Assembly (NCBI GenBank): GCA_023091665.1
Contig: JALJCQ010000030.1
Span: 1,614,501-1,678,500 of the forward strand
Direction of reading: 5' to 3'
Source: Pythium myriotylum
Taxonomy: Eukaryota; Oomycota; Peronosporomycetes; Pythiales; Pythiaceae
Length of the DNA stretch: 64,000 nt
A program made the translations under genes and the position numbers. How positions within the stretch are numbered: position 1 is the first letter of the stretch; every line of letters starts with the position of its first letter. Of the stretch, positions 54,411 to 64,000 are shown piece after piece. Below the pieces are notes generated by a model, which saw only the letters and a program-made list of their open reading frames with translations, searched no databases and had not been told where the DNA came from.

Positions 54411-56013
54411 ATGGACCTTCTCGGCAGCTCATGGGAGCAATGGTGTCCGGCGTCATCTCGGGTGCCTCCAGTCCGCGAGCGGCAGCCGACCATGAAGATC
54501 GTACCGCCCGCCCTGAGCGCCTGGGCGCATCGCCACGGCGTCTCGTCCGCGTACCTGGCGTTCGCGCTGTTCATGCTGCACATGGCCAAGCGCGGCGCGA
54601 CCAAGCACGTTGCCAATGAGGTGAGGGAACACGGCATCTCACTCAGACGAGGTACCGCCAGATCTGACGTTCAATTAACTGCTCTCGCACCAGAACGTCG
54701 TCGCATTCTCGCAGGCACTCGTTCCGACCGAGCTCGCGCACAAACTCATGGCGCTTAACGTTGGGTTGCTCTGGTGGCTCCGCAAGTCGCACTCTGGTGT
54801 ATTCTACGGCTGGTCTGGTTCCTTCGCCGCGCTCTTCCAAGCTATCGCCTTTATCCAGTTTCTCAAGTTTCATCGCGCGAACGTCGCTGCGCGAAATCCG
54901 ATCTGCGATGCGATGGCCAAATCCGACATCGAGCCAAGTAAACTGGTCCCGATCGGTGAGCTGTCGCTGACCAAGTGGATCGGCATCTTACTGCCTCTGC
55001 CACAGTCGATGGCACTGTCACTTGCGTGTCCAGGTGTGCGCATGACACGCACCGTGACTTTCGCGCACGTGGGTGACCACAATACGACGCGACTTCGCAT
55101 GGACGTGTACAAACACACAAGAACGCTAGCAAATGCGCCGATCTTGCTCTACATCCACGGTGGCGCCTGGATGTTCGGCACACGAGGCCGCGCGCCTATG
55201 CCACTGATCTATCAATGCGCAAGCAAGGGATGGGTTGTTTGCTCGGTTGACTATCGTCTCTCACCCATTGCTGCGTTCCCGGACCATCTCACCGATGTCA
55301 AGCGTGCCGTCGCCTATTTGCGCAAGAACGCACGTGCAGAATTCAATGCTGACCCTGACTTTATTGTTGTTGGTGGTGAGTCTGCCGGTGGCCACTTAGC
55401 CAGCCTTGTGGCCTTGACGGCATCGGATAAGTCCTTCCAGCCTGGTTTCGAGGAGGTCGACACCAGTGTGAAGGGCTGTATCGATAACTATGGTGTTCAT
55501 GACTTCACTGACCGCCACGGAATTTACTATGCGCGGGACGGGAGCCACGGGTTTGTGCGGTTCATGGAGTTGGTTGTGATGCAGAAGAAGCTTAGTGACG
55601 CGCAAGTCGAATATGATAAGGCGTCACCGATGAGTTGGATCGACGACGACAAGCTTGTGGATGTGAAGCAGGGCCAGGTCATTCCTCCGTTCATGTTGTC
55701 CCATGGCACACACGATACGCTAGTCCCATTTGATGACTCCCAATTATTTTTTGAACGACTGCAACACTATCGACAACAAGATCCAGCCAATCGAACTCCA
55801 GTCGTGGATGACGTCTTCATTGAGGTGCCTGGCACACACCATGCCTTCAATTACCTTATGTCGCCTCGTTCACTTGCATACGGGGACGCCGTGTGTGTGT
55901 TCTTGGAGAATCTGTACACGAAGTCCAAGGAGAGAGAACGCCAGCAAGAGCTATCGGAGCTTCAACGCTCGACTGCGACTCTAGTCGAGCCACGCGGTGC
56001 CTCTCGGCTTTAA
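54411..56013 (+). CDS. Membrane-associated alpha/beta hydrolase (HSL/arylacetamide-deacetylase-like)
   Basis: Exons 54411..54620 and 54694..56013, one 73-nt intron (GTGAGG...CAG), give 509 aa. Residues ~30-170 hold three hydrophobic helices (SSAYLAFALFMLHMAK, MALNVGLLWWLR, GSFAALFQAIAFIQFL). The hydrolase core has the oxyanion HGGAWMFG, nucleophile GESAGG, acid Asp in SHGTHDTLVPFDD and His in PGTHHAFNYL, a full triad of the alpha/beta hydrolase-3 type. Substrates are probably lipid or ester; none can be named. An ATG at 54492 (MKIVPPALSAWAH) is in frame and starts closer to the membrane segment, so it may be the true start. Confidence 0.88.
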
Positions 56014-56199
56014 GCTTTGGGAATGATAAATCGTGTTTTGCTATTCTCATAGAGTGACGTACGCGCTGGTGATACTATGTTTTCGTGTCTATGGTGGCTC
56101 GCGCTCTTCTTTGTGATATCCTGACAACGAGATAGATACATGATGCATTGCCCCGCGCTAAGCAGGACTTCTCGAACAAAACGAACAGATTGGCGCTCG

Positions 56200-58628
56200 T
56201 TACATGACGATCTCGCCCGTGCGCAGGGCCATCGAGATTTGGGCCATCGATGGCCGTCGTGCTGGGTCTCGCTCGACACACGCGGTAATTAAGTCCTTCA
56301 TAGTGTTGGAACATTGTGAACTCAACGAAAAGCCCGTGCGGTGGGCAGTCGGCGAGTTGGCCTCTGGAGATGAGTCCTGGAGTGATAACCTGCGGCGACG
56401 GTTCTGTTCCGGACTCTCGCCTGTATCTAGCTCCACGAGCACGACACCGAATGCAAACACATCTGCCTTCTCTGTGGGCTGTTGACCACGTTGGACCTCC
56501 GGAGCCACGAAAACAGCGCACTCGTAGTCAAGAGGAGAGAGTCGCACATAATGGAAGATTGAGAACACGCTCAGCTTGGCCGAGTACTCACTATCCAGGA
56601 GAATGTTAAAGGAGTTCAGGCGGCCGTGGATGATTTGCTGGGAATGAAGATAGGCAAGTGCCTCTGCGACCTGGCGTCCGATCGCGTGCTGCTTTGGAAC
56701 GGTCAGCTGGGTTTTTGTCGAGTTGGTGACTGTACGTAACGGACCGTTTGTCATGTATTCCACGACTGCACAGAGCTCCGTGCCATTCTTGTCCCACAAT
56801 GCACCGCGGAACTCCACAATGCGTGGGTGCTTGAGTGTCGAGATCAGCCGAACTTCTTCAACGAAGTCGCGCATGACCGCACGTGATACCGTGTTCACCT
56901 TGATTTTCTTGACGACCACATCTTCGTCAAAGTATTCGCCAAGCCAAAGCTCGGACCGTGAGCTGACTCGTAAAAGCTTATGCAGGTAGAGATCTTGGTA
57001 CGAGAGGCGTGGTAGTCCGTCCGGGCCCTCCGATGCCATGTTTCCCAAGATTGGGTATGAATCAGACGACTGCTCGCTCGATGCGTTCGAGCGGAGTGGT
57101 ACAAAGGCGTCGTAGTGGCCCGCGTCGTGGACAAAGTCATCCACCATTGAGGGGTGGTGCTTGGCACCACCACCAATAAATGAGCCCACCGAGGTGAAAG
57201 TGGGCTTGTGAGGCTCGGTATCTCGGTTCCTACTTCGGCGACGAGCCCACCACCAGTATAAGAACACTAAGATCGCCAGCAATGCGAGGACGCCAATGAC
57301 TATCCCCACAATCAGTCCAGCCTTGGACTTGGACTTCTCTTCCGGTTGGTTGGTCACGGTCGTCACAGGAGGAGGGCTTGTTTCGATGTCCCCAACTGAA
57401 GTTCCGCTACCCGATCCACTGCTGTCGAGGCCATAGCAGAACGAGAACGACTTGTTAAGTCGCGCGATCACTACCTCGGGCGGGCACGCTTCCGTTTGAG
57501 TCACGCCGTCAATCTGAAACTCGGCAAGCTGAGATAGGAAGAGGAACTGCGTCGAGTTGAGCGAGGACGCGTTCAACGTCGGGTTACGAGTGATCGTCAC
57601 GTTAGTGAGCGTCGGCACCTGGAAGAGAAAGTCCGGAACCGTGGTGAGGTTGTTACCGTCAATCTTCAAGACTTGGAGGCGAGGGAATGTCGCTCCCGTG
57701 ACGTCCATGGTGGTCAACTGGTTGTCGCTGAGGTCGAGAGTGGTGAGTGACGGGAAAATAGCCGTCTTGATCTCGCGAGTGCCCGTGATGGCGTTCTTGG
57801 ATAGATCCCTGTTATCCCATCAATGGCCATTAGCATGAAGAACAACATGAGGCCCTCCCACTTTGAACAACGTACAGGTCGCGGACATTGTCTCCGAGCA
57901 CGAATGGCATCGGGATGGTCTTGAGTTTGCAGTTGACGATGTGTCTGTGGACGTGAGAATGTCAGTCAGTGCGTTTTTGAAGCATTTCCAGGGCTGTCCT
58001 TCACTCACATTTCTGGAGCTGCGGTTAGCGTCACGGCGTTCTCGATACCCGAGAGCTGGAGGTTGTCAAAGGTCACGGATGAGATCGCGCCAGTCGGCAC
58101 GAGGTTGAGCGAGGACACCTCGAGCGTTGAGAGCGGACCGAACTCAGCGTTGGCGCGACGGAACACGACATTTTGCACGGAGGAGCTTGGCTGGACGAGC
58201 CCGACGCGCTCGAAGGGCGAGAGACCGACCGTGTCGTTCTTCTTGGCTGGGTAAAAGGCCCAGGTGTCGGCGCCGTTGGCGAAGGGCTCCATGCAGAGCG
58301 CCGTGCGGCCCGTGTTGAGCGTGGCGCATCGCGTGTCGTTGACGCAGTTGATGCGGCTGTCGGTCGAGGCCGAGGAGCCGACGATGACGCAGGGCGCGTT
58401 GGAGCCGCAGGCGCCGTTGCACGAGGTCGTGAGTGTGTTGAGCCCGAGGCCCGCGAGCTCGGCGTTGGCGGCCTTGTCCATGTATCCTCGGTTCTCCTGG
58501 TCGGCAGTGGAGGCGTTGGAGCTGCCGGCCGAGTCGGCGGCGCCCGAAGTGGACGGAAGAAGGAGAAGGCAAACGACGGCAAGGAGAACCGGGGGCGAGA
58601 GGGCTCGAGCTCGAGCTCTCCGAGCCAT
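56200..58628 (-). CDS. LRR receptor-like pseudokinase B
   Basis: Exons on the minus strand: 58009..58628, 57876..57944 and 56200..57808; introns 64 and 67 nt; 765 aa. A signal peptide (LSPPVLLAVVCLLLLPSTSG) starts the protein. A Cys-rich head follows (CNGACGSNAPC...CVNDTRC), then about five LRRs (VTFDNLQLSGIENAV, VNCKLKTIPMPF, LTTLDLSDNQLTTMDV, LKIDGNNLTTVPDFLF), and a membrane helix at ~393-417 (AGLIVGIVIGVLALLAILVF). The kinase-like domain (~500-760) keeps the beta-3 Lys (VVVKKIK) and VAPEV, but HRD reads HGR (HGRLNSFNILLD) and DFG reads VFS (AKLSVFSIF), and the Gly loop lacks its glycines. This predicts no normal catalysis. It has the same architecture as pseudokinase A, in opposite orientation. 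Confidence 0.92.
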
Positions 58629-59778
58629 GCTTGGGTGAGCCGAGGGAGGAAGAGAGGGAGGGGGGAGGGAGGGGAGATCAGATTCTTTTCGCTCGGGCCT
58701 GTCGAGGGACGGCGCAGCCGCGCTACTAAAGATCACGCCGGGCAGACTGGACGCGCGGATGCCTCGAGAGATGGATTCGCTCTCTGTGTTTTGAATTTCC
58801 TCCACTCGACGGGCGCCTCGGGGTCAAAGGCACCGCGGCGGTCGACGGAGCTCCTCGGCGGATGGAGGCTGCGGGATTGCCGAGGCTTGGCCAGACGAGC
58901 GCGGCAGACGGGGCGGACCGGCGGCGGTGGCTTTGCTTGAGCTCTCGGCCATGAACCAACAGGAGCCCACTGGCTCGTCTGCCGCGACCACCTTGGCTCG
59001 CCGCGACGCTGTTGTTGTCTCGTCGCGAGCTTCCAACGTTCAAGCATGCTGGATTCTGATAGTTCTGTGTAATCAGCTCTTCTGATTGGATATTATTGGT
59101 TTCCATCGCGATTCGGATTGGAGAAAACACTTCGAACAGCGCTGTGATTGGTACATAGTGGGCTCCAAACTGAGTATGGCCCTTTTGTGTGAAGGCGCCG
59201 GAGCCGCATGCGATGCGGAGCACCCTCCCTTCCACCCCTGCTCTCGGGTCCGGACTCCGGGCTCCGCCGCCACAATTGGCGTCCATCAACTCATGGAAAC
59301 CTACCTGCCCGAGAGATAGTCCTCCCCCATCTACAACTGCCTCCTCCCTCGGCGTCCTCCGCACGTCCTTCTTCCGCTTCGGCTCCTCGCCTCTGCGGAT
59401 GTGAGTGAGGAGAGCTGTCGGCACACGATGCGACACGGAATTCGCACCCGGCAGTTGCCCGGGGAACCCACGGGGCTCTGGGTTGACACCGCGTGACAAT
59501 CTCGCCACGCAGAGTGAGTTACGGCGAGGTGGTCAGCGACTCAACGTCTCCACGCTGGAACGTTCAGTTCGTCGGAGAGTTACTGGAGGGTGTGGCTCTT
59601 CAAACACTCCAACCGTCGCGTGGCGGTCTCGTCAAGTGTACGATCTGCGACGTGTGAAACGACATTTGTGACTGAACGTGTCAGCCGAGGTGGAACAACA
59701 CTGGGAATGAACATGTCAGCCTCGATTCGACGCTCACCGATATCTATACGTAACCACGCATCACTCGGTCAGGGGAAC
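58629..59778. other. Intergenic region, 1.15 kb, no supported gene
   Basis: Between the pseudokinase B start and the TM9SF stop, both on the minus strand. Long Arg/Ser/Gly-rich frames cross it on both strands (for example minus 58726..59508), but they overlap one another, lack any domain and reflect GC-rich composition. Purine-rich GAGG/CTCC tracts precede the pseudokinase start. Confidence 0.45.
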
Positions 59779-61810
59779 CTACTCGACCTTGATGCTGCGG
59801 TAGATCTTGCGGACGAAGATGAGAGAGCTCCGGAAGCCAACGAAGCCGAGCATGATGAAGATGGCATAGGCCATCATTCCGGTGTAGCCGAAGTAAAACG
59901 CCGCCTGGAAGAACCCTGTCATGGCTGTGGCCTTGTTGTAGTACCACACTGCGTATCCCATCACGAAGAAGCCAGTTACACCACCAGAGATATAGGATCG
60001 CCACCACCAGCGATGATCCTCCGATGAGAGTTGGATGTATGTGAGCGAGATCGTCGTGAAGGCTGTGACGAAAATGAGCATCACGACGGAGAGGAAAAGG
60101 ATACCGAAGAGCTTGTAGATCGAGTGCCCCCAAATTGCCGCGAAGATGTGGTGTAACTCGATATACACCGCACTAAATGGCAGGCATCCAGCGGCGACCA
60201 TCAACACGAGCGGGGATCGGTACGCTGGCACAGCAGGGATCTGCCGAGCGATTTTGTTCGTACGGCAAGGTGCGTTGAAATCGCCCGCAGTGTTTCGACC
60301 AGCGATGCCACCGATAATCGTCAGCGGTAGTGCCACCAGCATGAAAATGGCGAGCACAATCATAATAGTGCCGAACGGAAGAGCCGCAGATGAATCGTTC
60401 CAGATTGCGACCGAGTTGAGGAAAGAGAAAACAGCCAGAAGTGGCCCCGGTACAACAAACACAGTGAGAAGGATGTTCCACACCCAGCGTTGGCCGCCCA
60501 ACTGACGATAGAGTCGTGCCGAATGGTACCCGCCAACGAAAGATGTGAGCGCGTACAATACAATGAACGCAGTCATCATGCTGCCACGCTTATTTGGCTT
60601 TACGATGCCCAGAAGTGATGACACCAGCACGGTCATGAGCATCACAAAGAGCTGAGCACCGGCACCATTGACTGCAGCAAAGAGGCTCAAGTTTGATGGC
60701 ATGCGGAAAACGTCAGCGTGCACAAGCTTCCAGCCGGAGTCGTCGTCCAGTCGAGAGTCGTCACCCGCTTCCACGTCCATGTATCGGGAGAAGTCACGTT
60801 TGAGAATTCGGATCATGATGATCGAGAGGAACGCGACGAGCATCATCACCAAAATGAACGAATTGATCACGGCAATCCAGTGAAGTTCCAAATCCTCACT
60901 CGCAGCGCTGAGAACTGCCTTGTTGCGGTCTTCGTAAGTGAGGTCCGGGCGCATGTGCCACTTCACACTGTACGTGAAAACCGCCTCCGCCTTGGCTGGC
61001 ACATTGGGCTTTGGCAGCACGTAGTAGTAGTCCAGATCCGGATCTGCCGATTTCGCCGAGATGTTTGCACCCACAATCTACAATCACAAGACGGTCACGT
61101 TAGCGATAGTCAGGCGTCTCGCGAGCTTCTGCGATTTGGGTCTCACTTGGAAGTGGCCAGACTCCAGGGTATTGTACGCAATGTCGAAATGCAGGTGCGT
61201 GTAAAGATAGTACGAAACCTTGTTGATGCTTTCTTGTACAAGATAGCCAACCTGTCCACGCAGACGCAAATCGTCCAGATACATTTCAAAGTTCAACGGA
61301 GTCAAAGGAACCGAGCATAACCATCCCATGAATCATCACAAAGAACGCGCCACTTCGGACTCGTGTCAAAAAGGATATCTCATAGTCTTCATCGACCGCG
61401 TCGCGGAAAGCCTGGATCGTTTCAGGAGTCATCTGCATCTTGCACAGCTGCGCGTACGCCTGATCCACGCCAAAGTACACTTTGTAGTCCGTCACGACCT
61501 TGCGGCTGCCTGTAAGCAGCTCGCCCAGGTCGTGGTCATCCCACTGGCGCTCTTTCGGCTTGCAGAACGGCAACTTGTAGTATTGGTACGTTTCCGTCGG
61601 GTTCGCGTACGGCCGGACCTACAATCCGCGCAGTGAGCGAAGCGTGATGGCTTCACTGCATCCCGACCTCTCGCGTACAGTGTTGGCGACGACGAGCACC
61701 TCGTCGCGCGTCTTGTACTCGGCTCCTTCAGCGGCCACTCGCCCACTGCGAGAGCCCACAAGGGCCACCCCCGCGAGCAGCGCAGCCCGCAGCACGCGTC
61801 CGACCGTCAT
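59779..61810 (-). CDS. TM9SF: TM9SF (nonaspanin) Golgi/endosome membrane protein
   Basis: Exons on the minus strand: 61679..61810, 61379..61618, 61147..61290 and 59779..61077, giving 604 aa. The signal peptide (LRAALLAGVALVGSRSGRVA) is followed by the luminal TM9SF block VRPYANPTETYQYYKLPFC, then ..DEDYEFEMYLDDLRLRG and YTHLHFDIAYN. Nine C-terminal membrane helices include VNGAGAQLFVMLMTVLVSSL and SAVYIELHHIFAAIWGHSIY, and the end is an FVRKIYRSIKVE-like Lys/Arg tail as in nonaspanins. Role: sorting and export of membrane cargo in the Golgi and endosomes. Introns 1 and 3 are ordinary (60 and 69 nt); intron 2 is AT-AC (separate entry). The start is 206 bp from that of APC1. Confidence 0.95.
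61291..61378 (-). other. U12-type AT-AC intron in TM9SF
   Basis: On the minus strand this 88-nt intron begins ATATCCTTT, the exact minor-spliceosome AT-AC donor, and ends GAAC. A branch-site-like TTCCTTTGAC lies at 61310..61301, putting the candidate branch A ~11 nt from the acceptor, inside the short window typical of U12 introns. Removal joins EDYE to FEMYLDDL, which matches the TM9SF consensus EDYYFQMYYDDL. No GT...AG pair restores this sequence. Confidence 0.85.
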
Positions 61811-61872
61811 GTCTCCCGCTCACTCGGTTCAGATCTGTCGAGCTCACCCACGACCTCCTCGATGACGCACTC

Positions 61873-61887
61873 TCATTCGCCCAAAAT
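61873..61887 (+). promoter_or_regulatory. Oomycete initiator-like motif upstream of APC1
   Basis: The plus strand reads TCATTCGCCCAAAAT, a good match to the oomycete TCATTYYNCAWTT initiator, ~130 nt before the APC1 ATG. It lies in the 206-bp region shared with the divergent TM9SF gene. Confidence 0.4.
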
Positions 61888-62016
61888 ATACTACCGACCC
61901 CATAACCGCCCAGAGGTACTCATCGAAGGAAAACCTTCCAAAGAGCATACTCGACGACTGGGTCTTAAGTGCGGTTACATTCGAACTTACGACTTCGTAA
62001 CCCTTTGAAGTCGTGG

Positions 62017-64000
62017 ATGGATCCACTGCGAGTTCCCGCCATCACCAAGGGAAACATGGTTGCCGGACGAGGCCCTGCGCCGGCCCCGGCGCCGCTGCGT
62101 GTGAGCCGCGCGCGGCCGTGGCGCGTGGAAGATCCAGAGGCGTCCGTCGCATCGTCGCTGCCGCGGCTGCGCGCGCAGTGCCTCGGGAGCTACGCCACCA
62201 AGGGCCGCCGCGTCAACGGCGGAGGGCGCAGCCGCATGGAACTGGAGATCGACGGCAAGGACGCGCTCTCGGTCTCGCTCGTCTACGAGGGATCGCATGT
62301 AGTAGATCGTGTGTTTCGCTTCCAGGAGCCCGTGGTCGATGCCGCATTGGCTTCTTTTGGTCGTCGCGAGTGTCTTCCAAACTCAAGCCGCCATCGGAGC
62401 GACCCCCACGAAGGAGCTGCAGACGCGCGCCCATTCGGCGACGATCGGCTCTTCGTATGTATCCTCTCTCGTGCAGATTACCTTTGGGTCTATGCGCCCG
62501 ATGGTGAGACGTACGAGCTTTCGCTGCCTTTCCAAGCAGACCGCGTTATCCCTTTGACTTCCGCATTGGGAGGTGGGCTGCTCCTGCAACGACGACCGTT
62601 AGCATCTGCACCCAGCGCGGCTGCTATGGCAGCTGCATTTTCACCATCTCATACCAAAAGTAAAGCAGACGCGGTGTCGTCTCATATCACCGGGGCTCGG
62701 TACTTCTCTCTCCGGCACCCGCTCGAGGAAGTCACTCCCATTGCGCTCGCGTCGACTCCTCTCACAGCTCCCCACCAATTTGCATCACCAGCGAAGCACT
62801 TCCGGAAAACACAGCTTCTCTCTGACCCAGCTCTGGAATTAGTTGACATGTGCGTGTTACCGCGCAGTCTAGACGACGATCTTGAAGACCGGAAAGATAG
62901 CCGCGCGCTGCTTGTTTGTTACCACCGCTTCGAATGGAGGTTTCTAATCTATGAGATCTCGCGCTACATCGATGATTTAAGATTGGGACAATCTGACGAA
63001 GATTGCGATCGTGAAAATTATCCTCAATCTGAAACTACGACTGGGATGGCGCGGTCTCCAGCGGCGGCATTTGTGTCCCCAGCGAAGGCACGACAGCAAC
63101 AGTGTGAAGTCTCTCTGATGGAACAGCGCTACAAAAGTCACATCAGTCCGGATTGGGCTGCAAGGCTCGTATGGGCGACTCCTAGCCTCGACGTGGTTGC
63201 CGACCGATCATCCGAACGAAATGCAATCGGAAAACCTGCACGTCATTGTCAGCGAGCATTTCTTGCTCTTGGCGACATTAGCGATGACCACCATTGCGCA
63301 AACTATTTGAATGATGAGGAGACAAGGTTTCAGCTGTGGATTGTAGATGAGCGTGTCGGAGTAGTCCTTGTGAAACCAGTTTCAGCGTTGTCACCTGAAC
63401 TAAAGATTCGAGACCGCGAAGACAATTTACAGGTAATCCGGTGTCAGAACGCAGTACCCTTGATCGACGAAGAAGGAAATCAGCTTGACATCGAGGTGGC
63501 AACAGATGTATTGCTCACATCTCACAATTCAAAGCGCCTGTTCCTGCATAAGGCTGGTCGTATTGTTGCTGAGGTTTTGACCTCAAGACACGGTCTCTTC
63601 CGCTTGTTTGGATGTGCAGGAAGACGAGAAACCTTCGCAGTCACTCAGAGAAATGATATTGGGCGGGTAGAGTGTCGAAGATACGCGCATCCCCTTCAGA
63701 TTGTTTCTCCATTGCTATCGTCGACTTTTCGTGTTATCCACCACGCACTTCCTGCTCGGGAATATGTGAAGTTGCGTGTTGCCACTCAAGGTTTGGCGTC
63801 ACGCTTGTTGTCTCAGGAACTATCTTCCGAGGATACTCAATGGCGTGCCTTTCAAACGGTTCTTCACGCAACAATCTTGAGGATGATTGGCTCCATAGGA
63901 AACGACTCTGTGGAACATGGGGCGTCAAAGAAAGCGAGAGCAACCGTTACAGAAGAGTTTGTGGATGCACCCAGTGACCTAGTAGCATCTGTCCTCGAGT
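62017..64000 (+). CDS. APC1: Anaphase-promoting complex subunit 1 (APC1), N-terminal part, cut by right edge
   Basis: One open frame from the ATG at 62017 to the window edge (661 codons, no stop). The pattern of short conserved blocks follows the APC1 N-terminal beta-propeller: SRADYLWVYAPDGETYELSL, ARYFSLRHPLEEVTPIAL, HISPDWAARLVWATPSLD, RFQLWIVDERVGVVLVKPV, then RLFLHKAGRIVAEVLTSRHG, RRETFAVTQRNDIGRVECRR and FRVIHHALPAREYVKLRVAT with TQWRAFQTVLHATI. APC1 is the largest scaffold of the APC/C ubiquitin ligase that triggers anaphase. The first ~70 residues are Ala/Pro/Arg-rich; an in-frame ATG at 62056 could also serve. The assignment rests on block order rather than on one diagnostic motif. 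Confidence 0.8.
   Translation, partial: MDPLRVPAITKGNMVAGRGPAPAPAPLRVSRARPWRVEDPEASVASSLPRLRAQCLGSYATKGRRVNGGGRSRMELEIDGKDALSVSLVYEGSHVVDRVFRFQEPVVDAALASFGRRECLPNSSRHRSDPHEGAADARPFGDDRLFVCILSRADYLWVYAPDGETYELSLPFQADRVIPLTSALGGGLLLQRRPLASAPSAAAMAAAFSPSHTKSKADAVSSHITGARYFSLRHPLEEVTPIALASTPLTAPHQFASPAKHFRKTQLLSDPALELVDMCVLPRSLDDDLEDRKDSRALLVCYHRFEWRFLIYEISRYIDDLRLGQSDEDCDRENYPQSETTTGMARSPAAAFVSPAKARQQQCEVSLMEQRYKSHISPDWAARLVWATPSLDVVADRSSERNAIGKPARHCQRAFLALGDISDDHHCANYLNDEETRFQLWIVDERVGVVLVKPVSALSPELKIRDREDNLQVIRCQNAVPLIDEEGNQLDIEVATDVLLTSHNSKRLFLHKAGRIVAEVLTSRHGLFRLFGCAGRRETFAVTQRNDIGRVECRRYAHPLQIVSPLLSSTFRVIHHALPAREYVKLRVATQGLASRLLSQELSSEDTQWRAFQTVLHATILRMIGSIGNDSVEHGASKKARATVTEEFVDAPSDLVASVLE

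Noticed and set aside
58173..59508. Arg/Gly/Ser-rich frames of ~255-260 aa on both strands
   Set aside because: The plus frame is antisense to pseudokinase B exon 1; the minus one (58726..59508) has no domain and lies across the pseudokinase promoter. GC-rich composition explains both.

Overview
The window looks like nuclear DNA of an oomycete, probably a Phytophthora-like member of the Peronosporales. The evidence is: compact genes with short introns (mostly 52-76 nt, GTRNGT...YAG); a few start regions carrying the oomycete TCATTYYNCAWTT-type initiator; degenerate TTTAGGG telomere-type motifs; LRR receptor-like proteins with kinase-like domains; and cilium genes (ARL13, CEP162) expected in a zoospore-forming organism. 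No bacterial, plasmid, phage or CRISPR features were seen. Nearly all products are conserved eukaryotic proteins. I built gene models by joining open frames across splice sites that keep phase and restore family motifs; exon coordinates are in each entry.

Layout. 1-13.4 kb: a CEP162-like coiled-coil gene cut by the left edge, eIF6 (-), an F-box-like/LRR protein (+), a class I myosin with a degenerate FYVE-like insert in its tail (-), and a multi-pass lipase with a DEP-like end (+). 13.4-22 kb: a gene-poor stretch, a His-tract HAD protein (+), CENP-C (-), an unknown type I membrane protein (+), the ATP12 F1-ATPase chaperone (-) and RPB4 (+). 22.8-34.2 kb: an SR splicing factor (-), the Golgi SNARE GOS28 (-), the very long HEATR5/Laa1 gene (+), a telomere-like patch, and an archaeal-type phosphoglycerate mutase (-). 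34.4-42 kb: a conserved unknown (+), SND3/PHO88 (+), glutathione synthetase (-), a non-autonomous TIR transposon and a dicarboxylate/glutamate symporter (-). 42-47.9 kb: an unresolved possible gene, DNAJC21/JJJ1 (+), an enlarged ARL13 (-) and a small predicted mitochondrial protein (-). 48-64 kb: two inward-facing LRR receptor-like pseudokinases flanking a PH-RasGEF gene and an alpha/beta hydrolase, then a TM9SF gene (-) and the N-terminal part of APC1 (+), cut by the right edge.

Organisation. Genes alternate strand often. Several pairs are divergent with 100-420 bp between start codons (eIF6/LRR, myosin/lipase, ATP12/RPB4, GOS28/HEATR5, TM9SF/APC1), and many others converge with under 200 bp between stops. 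Shared themes are vesicle traffic (GOS28, HEATR5, TM9SF, SND3), cell division (CENP-C, APC1), cilium biogenesis (CEP162, ARL13) and membrane signalling (pseudokinases, RasGEF).

The most notable finds are an AT-AC, U12-type intron in TM9SF, a GC-AG intron in the ATP12 gene, the receptor-pseudokinase pair, the pseudo-FYVE myosin tail, the extra domains on ARL13, and a TIR element just upstream of glutathione synthetase.
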